Positions 1 through 6,200 of a DNA stretch of 6,859 nt are shown here, in pieces. Under the pieces are notes generated by a model. It saw only the letters and a program-made list of their open reading frames with translations. It was not told where the DNA came from and searched no databases. The position numbers were made by a program, and so were the translations under genes. The stretch spans positions 1 through 6,859 of the forward strand of contig CAMWQY010000142.1 in NCBI GenBank assembly GCA_947176355.1, read 5' to 3'. Position 1 is the first letter of the stretch. Each line of letters begins with the position of its first letter. The DNA comes from an uncultured Porphyromonadaceae bacterium (GTDB taxonomy: Bacteria > Bacteroidota > Bacteroidia > Bacteroidales > Muribaculaceae).

Positions 1-82
1 GGCTAATAGGACTAAAAAGAATAATTGGAAATAACTAAAAAGGATAATAAATTTTAATTTAATACTTAAATAAAAATAAGCC

Positions 83-784
83 ATGGAAGAAAAAATTAAA
101 ATACTGCTCTGTGAAGACGACGAGAACCTTGGAATGCTCCTGAGAGAGTTTCTCCAGGCGAAAGGATTTAATGCCGACCTTTTTCCTGATGGAGAAAAGG
201 GCTACAAAGCCTTCCTTAAAGGAAAGTACGACCTGTGTGTACTCGATGTCATGATGCCGAAGAAAGACGGTTTCACATTAGCTCAAGAGATACGAAACGT
301 AAATGGTGAGGTCCCTATCGTTTTCCTTACAGCCAAGAATTTAAAAGACGATGTCCTCGAAGGTTTCAAGATAGGAGCTGACGATTATATCACCAAACCT
401 TTCTCGATGGAGGAACTCGTAGTGCGCATAGATGCCATCCTTCGACGAGTAAAAGGAAAAAAGGAACGCGAAGTGACACTCTTCCGAATAGGAAAATTTA
501 CTTTCGACACCCAGAAGCAAGTGCTTGTATCCGGCGATTCAACCCAAAAGCTTACTACCAAGGAATCTGAACTCCTTGCTCTGCTTTGCTCTCATGTCAA
601 TGACATCCTGGAGCGAAACTATGCACTGAAGACGATCTGGGTAGACGACAACTACTTCAATGCCCGATCAATGGACGTCTACATCACCAAACTTCGCAAA
701 CTTCTCAAAGGGGATCCAAGCATCGAGATCATCAACATACATGGCAAAGGATATAAACTGATTGCTCCGACGCCTGAAGAGTAA
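83..784 (+). CDS. rprY: OmpR-family two-component response regulator RprY
   Basis: A complete 233-residue response regulator. The receiver domain is at residues 5-121, with acidic pocket E11/D12/D13, phospho-acceptor D55 in VLDVMMPKKDG, switch T83 and invariant K105 in TKPFSMEEL. A winged-helix OmpR-type DNA-binding domain covers about 131-228, with a recognition helix around ARSMDVYITKLRK and a wing ending GKGYKL. From memory of the family, the sequence follows Bacteroides fragilis RprY closely along its whole length, including the N-terminus, which supports the ATG at 83; no Shine-Dalgarno is present, as usual in Bacteroidetes. RprY pairs with the sensor kinase RprX in Bacteroides and has been tied to envelope and oxidative stress responses in related species. 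The kinase gene, if adjacent, would lie left of the window. The protein should act in the cytoplasm as a dimeric transcription factor when D55 is phosphorylated. Its targets cannot be read from the window. Confidence 0.95.
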   Translation: MEEKIKILLCEDDENLGMLLREFLQAKGFNADLFPDGEKGYKAFLKGKYDLCVLDVMMPKKDGFTLAQEIRNVNGEVPIVFLTAKNLKDDVLEGFKIGADDYITKPFSMEELVVRIDAILRRVKGKKEREVTLFRIGKFTFDTQKQVLVSGDSTQKLTTKESELLALLCSHVNDILERNYALKTIWVDDNYFNARSMDVYITKLRKLLKGDPSIEIINIHGKGYKLIAPTPEE

Positions 785-823
785 AAATAAATTTTGAATT
801 TTGATTTACAGTTCTATTAAAAG

Positions 824-1579
824 ATGATAGTGCTATATAGAATCTATCAGTGGCTGATTGCCGCTCCAATCTTTTTGGTGGCTACTTTGATAGCCGCAAT
901 CGTCACAATAATCGGATGTTCATTAGGAAAATCGAAAGTGTGGGGTTATTGGCCGGCTCACTATTGGAGTAGATTCTGCTGCGCTATCGCCGGAGTGAGA
1001 GTTAAGGTGGTAGGCAGAGAAAACATAGATAAGAAAACTTCGTATGTCTTCACTGCCAATCATCAGGGAGCCTTCGACATCTGGTCGATATATGGATATC
1101 TAAACCATAAATTCATCTGGATGATGAAGAAGGAATTGGAAGATATCTTTATGGTGGGCTGGGCATGTAAGAAAGCCGGACACGTTTTCGTAGATGACCA
1201 AAGCATTTCCAATATCCGCCATACTATTGAGGAGACTGAAAAGAAACTTCAGAGCGGGCGTTCGCTTGTGATTTTTCCGGAAGGTAGCCGCACATGGGAT
1301 GGAAAGATGATCCCTTTCAAGCGAGGAGCATTCATGCTTGCGGCTGAGTTCAGACTCCCTGTAGTGCCGATCACAATCGACGGATCTTTCAAGGCTATGC
1401 CTCGCTATACTTATAATATCCGCCCCACAAGGATTACAATCACTATTCATCCCCCTATTATGCCGGGAGAAAAGGGTTTCAACACTAAGGTGTTGATGGC
1501 ACAATGTCGCGAAGCCATTGAGTCTTCTCTGCCTGAAAATGACAAGGGGATGAGCAGTGAACAACGACCAAATACTTGA
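824..1579 (+). CDS. plsC: 1-acyl-sn-glycerol-3-phosphate acyltransferase (PlsC family)
   Basis: A 251-residue membrane-associated acyltransferase expected to convert lysophosphatidic acid to phosphatidic acid, the second acylation of phospholipid synthesis at the inner membrane. A hydrophobic N-terminal segment (about residues 9-31) anchors it. Motif I is NHQGAFD at 79-85, fitting NH-x4-D with catalytic H80 and D85. A motif II-like KKEL follows at 102-105. Motif III is FPEGSRT at 151-157, with the glycerophosphate-binding E153, G154 and R156. Motif IV is VPITI at 181-185. Length is normal for the family. The gene begins 39 bp after rprY, so read-through is possible, but no clear promoter or terminator separates them. 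The hydrophilic tail after about residue 236 is unconserved-looking. The acyl donor (acyl-ACP or acyl-CoA) and a possible role with other lysolipids cannot be decided from sequence. Confidence 0.93.
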   Translation: MIVLYRIYQWLIAAPIFLVATLIAAIVTIIGCSLGKSKVWGYWPAHYWSRFCCAIAGVRVKVVGRENIDKKTSYVFTANHQGAFDIWSIYGYLNHKFIWMMKKELEDIFMVGWACKKAGHVFVDDQSISNIRHTIEETEKKLQSGRSLVIFPEGSRTWDGKMIPFKRGAFMLAAEFRLPVVPITIDGSFKAMPRYTYNIRPTRITITIHPPIMPGEKGFNTKVLMAQCREAIESSLPENDKGMSSEQRPNT

Positions 1580-1626
1580 CGATTAATTATTAACAATCAA
1601 TTTGTTAGACCTTAAATTTAATACTT

Positions 1627-2259
1627 ATGTTGCAATATATTACTGACAATGCTGCCAAGCGCAGTGTAGAAGATCAGATAAAGGAAGTGCTTGCTGCCGG
1701 AGGAAATTGGATTACAATTGACCCTGCAAGAATGAGCGATGAGGAAGTGAAGGCTTTGGTAGAGAAGGTGATGCCGGCTTGTCTGGAGAAGCAGGCGTTC
1801 CTTATCCTCAAAGACAAAGTGGAGCTTGCCAAAGAAATAAATATGGGAGGCGTCCAGCTTAGTCAGGGAAGTGAATTTCCTTCACATGCACGCATGGCTC
1901 TTGGGGCAGCCGCAGTTGTAGGCGTAGAAGTGTCTACCAAAGACCAGATAGCAGCTCTTCAAGGACTTGACGTGGACTATGTAGTGATGACGCCTTATAA
2001 AAACGGTGAAAATGCCCTTGGCGTAGATGGCATAAAAGAGCTCTGCCAATATATGGAAGACAAGCAGATGGAACTTCCACGCGTGGCTGCCGGAGGCATC
2101 ACTTATGATGATATCGCTCCTCTTATGGATGCAGGATGCAATGGCGTGGCTATGTCAGAGGCTCTCGCAAATGCTGCGGATATCACGACTGAGACTGAGA
2201 AAGCTAATGCTTTGCTTAAGAAATATGAAGAAGCTGAGCAAGCCAAGATCAACGATTAA
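1627..2259 (+). CDS. Degenerate ThiE/TenI-like TIM-barrel protein (thiamine phosphate synthase family)
   Basis: A 210-residue protein with the layout of the ThiE/TenI beta-alpha barrel: a strand followed by LILKDKVELA (59-68), GGVQLSQGSEF (74-84), ARMALG (88-93), GVEVSTKDQIAAL (99-111), DYVVMTPYKNG (117-127) and VAAGGITYDDIAPLMDAGCNGVAMSEAL (153-180). The last segment keeps the phosphate-binding GGI loop. The signatures that bind pyrophosphate, magnesium and pyrimidine in true ThiE are altered: the Q-x-R-x-K segment reads roughly TIDPA, IND is LKD, HLGQ-x-D is QLSQGSE, and the GP-x-F-x-T-x-TK loop is replaced by TPYKNGEN. Classical thiamine phosphate synthase activity is therefore doubtful, and no other thi gene is in the window. 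The C-terminal 20 residues are charged and helical-looking. The ATG at 1627 has no Shine-Dalgarno, and no earlier in-frame start fits better. Automated pipelines would probably call this ThiE. I infer a TenI-like or unknown phosphate-ligand-binding role. Confidence 0.8.
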   Translation: MLQYITDNAAKRSVEDQIKEVLAAGGNWITIDPARMSDEEVKALVEKVMPACLEKQAFLILKDKVELAKEINMGGVQLSQGSEFPSHARMALGAAAVVGVEVSTKDQIAALQGLDVDYVVMTPYKNGENALGVDGIKELCQYMEDKQMELPRVAAGGITYDDIAPLMDAGCNGVAMSEALANAADITTETEKANALLKKYEEAEQAKIND

Positions 2260-2270
2260 CTATCAACTAT

Positions 2271-2320
2271 CATGATATATCATGATGTACCATGATTTAC
2301 CATGATGAATCATGATATAT
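2271..2320. repeat. Five-copy CATGAT decamer array with exact 10-bp period
   Basis: CATGAT begins at 2271, 2281, 2291, 2301 and 2311. The four-base spacers are ATAT, GTAC, TTAC, GAAT and ATAT, so the first and last decamers are identical. The core is close to self-complementary. Bases 2269-2286 form a perfect 18-bp palindrome, ATCATGATATATCATGAT. The array starts 11 bp after the stop of the ThiE-like gene and ends 53 bp before the superoxide dismutase start. A spacing near one helical turn would place every copy on the same face of the DNA. It could be a protein-binding array regulating sod, or a simple microsatellite-like expansion. No known regulator motif is recognised. Confidence 0.85.
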
Positions 2321-2373
2321 CAAAATAAACAACCCCAAATTAACCTTTTAACCTTTATAAACTCTTAAACACT

Positions 2374-2964
2374 ATGGTGACACAACCAAAACTTCCCTAT
2401 TCCCCAGATGCTTTGGCGCCTTTCATTTCAGAAAGAACTGTCAGCATTCATTTCGGTAAACATACAAAAGCTTATTTTGATACTACAAATTCCCTTATCA
2501 AGGGAACAGAGTATGAAGAAATGCCTCTCGATGAAATAGTAGTGAAAAGCGATGGAATACTATTCAACAATGCATCCCAAGCATGGAATCATATCTTCTA
2601 TTTCTTCACTTTTGATCCGGAAGGACAACATGAACCTGAAGGTGCATTCAGAAAGAAGATAGAGGAGACTTTCGAGAGCGTCGAGAACCTCAAAGAAACC
2701 ATGAAGGAGGCAGGAAAGACACTCTTCGGAAGCGGATGGGTATGGCTTTCCGCTGATGCTGACGGCAAACTCATCATAACTCAGGGCCATAATGCTGAGT
2801 CTCCTCTGAAAGATGGACTCACTCCCCTACTCTGTATAGACGTATGGGAACATGCCTACTATCTCGACTATGAAAATCGTCGTCCGGACTACATTGACCA
2901 GCAATGGCACATAGTCGATTGGCGAATAGTCGGCCAACGCTACGACAACATTTTTGAGTCATAA
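2374..2964 (+). CDS. sodB: Superoxide dismutase, Fe-type (Fe/Mn family, possibly cambialistic)
   Basis: A 196-residue cytoplasmic enzyme that dismutates superoxide to oxygen and hydrogen peroxide. By alignment to the familiar E. coli SodB, the four metal ligands are H26 (in SIHFGKH), H73 (in AWNHIFYF), D156 and H160 (in DVWEHAYYLDY). The gateway residues H30 and Y34 are kept. The active-site glutamine sits at Q69 in NNASQAWNH, the position used by iron enzymes; manganese enzymes carry it later, near position 146. GSGWVWL (119-125) and TPLLCIDVWEH (150-160) are family hallmarks. Bacteroides and Porphyromonas homologues can work with either metal, so metal choice is not settled here. The gene follows a 114-bp intergenic gap that carries the CATGAT array; no TAnnTTTG promoter is visible there, so initiation may use a variant promoter or an upstream gene. 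There is no signal peptide. Confidence 0.96.
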   Translation: MVTQPKLPYSPDALAPFISERTVSIHFGKHTKAYFDTTNSLIKGTEYEEMPLDEIVVKSDGILFNNASQAWNHIFYFFTFDPEGQHEPEGAFRKKIEETFESVENLKETMKEAGKTLFGSGWVWLSADADGKLIITQGHNAESPLKDGLTPLLCIDVWEHAYYLDYENRRPDYIDQQWHIVDWRIVGQRYDNIFES

Positions 2965-3004
2965 AAGACATCTAAGGCAAAGAGAGATTTGAGACACGGA
3001 AAAG

Positions 3005-3040
3005 TTTTTGTAATCAAATTGGCTTGATATTTGTTATAAT
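3005..3040 (+). promoter_or_regulatory. Possible promoter region for rsfS-ftsH
   Basis: The 145-bp gap between the superoxide dismutase and the preferred rsfS start is AT-rich. It contains TTTTTG (3005-3010), GATATTTG (3026-3033, one base off the Bacteroidetes TAnnTTTG element) and a perfect TATAAT (3035-3040). The spacing between TTTG and GATATTTG is only 15 bp, short of the usual 19-21, and TATAAT has no good -35 partner at 16-18 bp. A promoter is expected here because the following genes form a housekeeping unit, but its exact elements remain uncertain. Confidence 0.25.
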
Positions 3041-3109
3041 TAGGGAGAGTGTTGCATCAATAGTATGCGATACCCCCCTAATTTTTATATTAAGAACATA
3101 TATATCAGA

Positions 3110-3451
3110 ATGATAAAAGAAATAATAGAAGCAATTCAGGATAGGAAGGGTTTTGCCATCTCCGTTCTCGACCTTGCGAAAGTGGACGGCGCGCCAACCG
3201 GAAAATTTGTGATATGTACGGGAAAATCAACTACCCAGGTCAGTTCAATAGCCGACAGTGTTCGAGAAGAAGTGCAAAAAAAGACCGGTGACAAACCCAT
3301 AAATTACGATGGCTACCGCAACAGCCAATGGATAGTGATTGATTACGGCGACATTATGGTACATGTCTTTTTGCCTGAGGTGCGCGAATTCTACCGGCTT
3401 GAAGAGCTATGGAGCGATGCGGAGACGACACTGATTCCAGACATTGATTAA
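3110..3451 (+). CDS. rsfS: Ribosomal silencing factor RsfS
   Basis: A 113-residue RsfS/Iojap/DUF143-family protein. RsfS binds ribosomal protein uL14 on the free 50S subunit and blocks joining with 30S, lowering translation in starvation. Family landmarks are visible: VLDLAKVDG, FVICTGKSTTQVSSIADSV, the DGYRNSQWIVIDYGDIMVHVF core, and the closing EVREFYRLEELWSDA. The frame stays open up to an ATG at 3065, which would add 15 residues (MRYPPNFYIKNIYIR). I prefer the ATG at 3110 because MIKEIIEAIQDRKG matches the usual N-terminal helix and the extension looks like translated AT-rich leader. Close homologues from Bacteroides, as I recall them, start a few residues earlier than 3110, so a non-ATG start between the two is not excluded. 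ftsH follows after 27 bp, the neighbour order familiar in Bacteroidales, which suggests one transcript. Confidence 0.92.
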   Translation: MIKEIIEAIQDRKGFAISVLDLAKVDGAPTGKFVICTGKSTTQVSSIADSVREEVQKKTGDKPINYDGYRNSQWIVIDYGDIMVHVFLPEVREFYRLEELWSDAETTLIPDID

Positions 3452-3478
3452 TTTCGAATAACTGACAACTCAAAAGAA

Positions 3479-5509
3479 ATGGGAATACTTCCAAATAATA
3501 AAAACGGAGGCTCTAACAAGCGTCCGATGTTCGGGATGTACTGGATGTACATCTTAATTGTGGCATGTCTCATTGGCCTCTACTATTTCCAAGACAGCAG
3601 CCAGACAAAAAGTGTAGACTGGACAGAATTTGAAGATGCAGCCAAATCGGGCGAAATCTCTAAGATAGAGGTCGTGCCGGAATCCGGCATTGCCATTGGA
3701 GTCCTGACTAAAGAAGGCGCTAAGAAACAGAACATGCACGATGATGTGCAAGGTGTGGATTCTGAAAAAAGGCTCAAGACCAATATACCGAGCACCAACA
3801 AGATCCAAGACAAAATCGACGCTTGGAACGAACAGCTTGCCGCCGAAGGGAAACCTGAGTTGACAGTTAAATATGAAAAAGGGAGCGACCTGATGAAATT
3901 CTTCTGGTATTTCGGTCCCTTCATTCTCATCGCGTTCTTCATCTTCTATATGCAAAAACGCATGAGTGGCGGCGGAAGCGGAAGCGGTGGTATATTTAGT
4001 GTCGGCAAGTCAAAGGCGAGAATATTCGACAAGAACAATGGCACAGACGTCACATTCAAGGATGTAGCCGGTCTTGCAGAAGCTAAAGTAGAAATAGAAG
4101 AAATTGTGGAATTCTTGAAGAACCCGCAACGTTATACAGAGTTGGGAGCAAAGATACCACGAGGCGCTCTCTTGGTGGGTCCTCCGGGAACCGGTAAGAC
4201 TCTTCTTGCCAAAGCTGTAGCCGGAGAAGCAGGAGTACCTTTCCTTTCGCTTTCAGGCTCAGACTTCGTAGAGATGTTCGTGGGTGTCGGAGCAGCCCGA
4301 GTACGCGACCTTTTCAAGCAGGCTAAAGACAAAGCGCCATGCATCGTCTTCATAGATGAGATTGATGCAGTCGGTCGCGCTCGAGGCAAAAACCCCAATA
4401 TGGGAAGCAACGACGAGCGTGAGAACACGCTCAACCAGATGCTTACAGAGATGGACGGTTTTGGATCAAACAATGGAGTAATAGTGCTTGCTGCTACCAA
4501 CCGTGCAGATATGCTTGATAAAGCACTTCTCCGTCCGGGACGTTTCGACCGCCAGATATATGTAGACCTTCCGGAACTATCAGACCGCGTGGAGATATTC
4601 AATGTGCATCTTAGAAGGATCAAGACTAATTCACACCTTGATGTAGAACAGTTGGCTCGCCAGACCCAAGGATTTTCGGGAGCAGACATCGCCAATGTCT
4701 GCAACGAAGCTGCGCTTATCGCTGCACGCAACAACAAGCAGGCTGTAGACTGGGACGACTTTATGGCAGCAATCGACAGAATAGTAGGAGGTCTTGAAAA
4801 ACGCTCACGCGTCATCACCGACGATGAGAAATTTGCAATTGCGACTCACGAGGCAGGACATGCCACAATCAGTTGGATGACAGAGTTTGGCAATCCACTT
4901 GTAAAAGTCACAATTGTACCGCGTGGCAGAGCATTGGGAGCTGCCTGGTATGCCCCGGAAGCTCGCCAGATTATTCCTACCCAAGCTCTCCTTGACACAA
5001 TGTGTGGAATGCTTGCCGGACGAGCCGCTGAAGAAGTCTTCCTCGGCAAGATTGGAACCGGGGCTTCCGACGATCTTGAAAAGACAACTAAATTGGCTCG
5101 CTCCATGGTAATGGTGTATGGTATGAGCGATAAACTTCCAAACGTCAATTATAATGACTCTACCGGGCAGGATTATGGATTCACGAAGCCATACTCAGAA
5201 GAAACTGCCAAACTGATTGACGACGAAGTAATACGTCTTATCAATGAGCAATATGAGCGTGCTAAATCAATTTTAAGAGAGTATGCCGCCCAGCATAATC
5301 AAATAAGGGATCTTCTTGTGAAGAAGGAAGTGATCTACAACGAGGATGTAAAGGCTATTCTTGGTCCGCGCAAATGGAAAAGCAGAACTGATGAGATCAT
5401 CGAAATAAACAAGAAAGAGGAAGAAAACCGCAAAGGTATTGAATTAAAGAAACCTGAATCTGAAGACGACTCAGATCCCGGGACTCCACCCCCTTTTAAT
5501 AAAGATTGA
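3479..5509 (+). CDS. ftsH: ATP-dependent zinc metalloprotease FtsH
   Basis: A 676-residue hexameric inner-membrane AAA+ protease that extracts and degrades membrane and short-lived cytosolic proteins. The domain order is complete. TM1 is at about 20-37; a periplasmic domain covers roughly 38-140; TM2 is at about 141-158; and a glycine/serine linker (GGGSGSGG, 164-171) follows. The AAA module has Walker A GPPGTGKT at 234-241, aromatic pore loop around MFVGVG (F267), Walker [10 protein letters not shown] with D293/E294, and a second region of homology with arginine fingers R352 and R355. The M41 protease domain has zinc site HEAGH at 457-461 and third ligand D532 in [10 protein letters not shown]. 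The C-terminal tail is charged and proline-rich ([15 protein letters not shown]). No catalytic residue is missing and length is typical for the phylum. The start at 3479 gives a short basic cytosolic leader before TM1. A strong terminator lies 31 bp after the stop. Confidence 0.98.
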   Translation: MGILPNNKNGGSNKRPMFGMYWMYILIVACLIGLYYFQDSSQTKSVDWTEFEDAAKSGEISKIEVVPESGIAIGVLTKEGAKKQNMHDDVQGVDSEKRLKTNIPSTNKIQDKIDAWNEQLAAEGKPELTVKYEKGSDLMKFFWYFGPFILIAFFIFYMQKRMSGGGSGSGGIFSVGKSKARIFDKNNGTDVTFKDVAGLAEAKVEIEEIVEFLKNPQRYTELGAKIPRGALLVGPPGTGKTLLAKAVAGEAGVPFLSLSGSDFVEMFVGVGAARVRDLFKQAKDKAPCIVFIDEIDAVGRARGKNPNMGSNDERENTLNQMLTEMDGFGSNNGVIVLAATNRADMLDKALLRPGRFDRQIYVDLPELSDRVEIFNVHLRRIKTNSHLDVEQLARQTQGFSGADIANVCNEAALIAARNNKQAVDWDDFMAAIDRIVGGLEKRSRVITDDEKFAIATHEAGHATISWMTEFGNPLVKVTIVPRGRALGAAWYAPEARQIIPTQALLDTMCGMLAGRAAEEVFLGKIGTGASDDLEKTTKLARSMVMVYGMSDKLPNVNYNDSTGQDYGFTKPYSEETAKLIDDEVIRLINEQYERAKSILREYAAQHNQIRDLLVKKEVIYNEDVKAILGPRKWKSRTDEIIEINKKEEENRKGIELKKPESEDDSDPGTPPPFNKD

Positions 5510-5540
5510 AAGAAGAAAGCATTTTGGCAAATTGCAATAA

Positions 5541-5576
5541 AAAAATAGGGAGAATCGGTCGATTCTCCCTATTTTT
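5541..5576. terminator. Rho-independent terminator after ftsH (bidirectional form)
   Basis: A perfect inverted repeat: AAAAATAGGGAGAATC (5541-5556), loop GGTC, GATTCTCCCTATTTTT (5561-5576). The 16-bp stem has a GGGAGAATC core and ends in a T run on the + strand and, because of the left A run, also on the - strand. It lies 31 bp past the ftsH stop and ends the rsfS-ftsH unit. The two genes that follow therefore need their own promoter, and one is found at 5639-5669. Confidence 0.93.
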
Positions 5577-5638
5577 CTATATAATGATTGAAGAAATCAA
5601 AATTTTTCTTTAATATTTTGATAAAAATAGTTAAAAAT

Positions 5639-5669
5639 TTTGCCACGTCAGAAATTTATACTAATTTTG
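5639..5669 (+). promoter_or_regulatory. Bacteroidetes-type promoter (TTTG-N19-TAATTTTG)
   Basis: TTTG at 5639-5642 and TAATTTTG at 5662-5669, followed by C, are separated by 19 bp. This matches the known Bacteroides -33 TTTG and -7 TAnnTTTG consensus for the primary sigma factor. Initiation is expected a few bases after the second box, around 5675, giving an AT-rich, purine-poor leader of about 45-50 nt before the ATG at 5723. It sits directly behind the ftsH terminator and should drive both secreted-protein genes. Confidence 0.85.
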
Positions 5670-5722
5670 CACCCGATTTTAACAAACCAACAAAATAAAC
5701 CGCTGTAAAACAGAAATTGCAG

Positions 5723-6178
5723 ATGAAGAAAAATTCACTAATTCGTGCTTTCTCAGTCGTAGCAATGCTACTACTTGGAGTCTCAGCGGTCCTGGCTGAA
5801 CAAGCCCGCATGGTCATCATCACGAAGACTGGCATAGAGGCACAATTTCCACTTGACGAGAGCCCTGTAATCACGTATCAAGACAATGTTCTTGTAGTGG
5901 AGACAATGCGTATGGAAATATCTGTGCCTGCTGAAGATGTCAAAAGTTTTGACTTCATTCCTTCTAATGGAACCGGCGTCGACGAAATCAAAGTCGAAGG
6001 ATCAACATTAAGCGGACTCCTCCCCGGTACACCTGTAGACGTGTACACAATCGAAGGTCAACACGTAGCTTCTTTCAAGGCTGACGAGTCAACAACCGTC
6101 ACTTTACAACTAAGCGACCTTGCTCCCGGCTACTACATTGTCCGCACTCCAAACAATTCATTCAAAATTAAAAAGTAA
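5723..6178 (+). CDS. Small secreted protein with C-terminal sorting-like (T9SS type A-like) domain
   Basis: A 151-residue exported protein of unknown function. I start it at the ATG at 5723, not the in-frame TTG at 5717, because MKKNSLIRAF gives a standard signal peptide: basic start, hydrophobic SVVAMLLLGVSAV, and likely cleavage after VLA at residue 25. The mature part has two short beta modules. The first is MVIITKTGIEAQFPLDESPVITY (residues 30-52). The second is MRMEISVPAEDVKSFDF (62-78). The C-terminal domain (about 85-151) has the pattern LSGLLPGTPVDVYTIEGQHV, then LQLSDLAPGYYIVRTPNNSFKIKK. This resembles the beta-sandwich sorting domains of type IX-secreted Bacteroidetes proteins. The same short architecture is common in gut Bacteroidales, where a working type IX system is often not evident, so surface display is an inference. 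The gene begins its transcription unit and is followed 22 bp later by another secreted-protein gene. Confidence 0.85.
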   Translation: MKKNSLIRAFSVVAMLLLGVSAVLAEQARMVIITKTGIEAQFPLDESPVITYQDNVLVVETMRMEISVPAEDVKSFDFIPSNGTGVDEIKVEGSTLSGLLPGTPVDVYTIEGQHVASFKADESTTVTLQLSDLAPGYYIVRTPNNSFKIKK

Positions 6179-6200
6179 CAATCAACATTCAGACTACGAA

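Noticed and set aside
1..82. Possible C-terminal tail of an upstream sensor kinase gene (frames ending at TAA 32-34 or 36-38).
   Set aside because: Only about ten codons are visible in either frame and none carries a recognisable kinase motif. The stretch is AT-rich and could equally be leader sequence.
788..796. TAAATTTTG between rprY and plsC as a -7 promoter box.
   Set aside because: It has three bases instead of two between TA and TTTG, and no TTTG lies 19-21 bp upstream.
1591..1607. Inverted repeat TAACAA-N5-TTGTTA between plsC and the ThiE-like gene.
   Set aside because: The stem is only six bp, AT-rich and has no T tract, so it supports neither a terminator nor a specific operator.
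4132..4818. Long minus-strand open frame of 228 codons inside ftsH.
   Set aside because: It lies wholly opposite the conserved AAA domain of ftsH, its product is Ser/Arg/Ala-rich with no recognisable domain, and it has no independent signals. It is an antisense shadow, as are the other minus-strand frames in plsC, sod and ftsH.
4914..5111. 65-codon plus-strand frame inside ftsH.
   Set aside because: It overlaps the protease domain of ftsH in another frame, and nothing in its product is recognisable.
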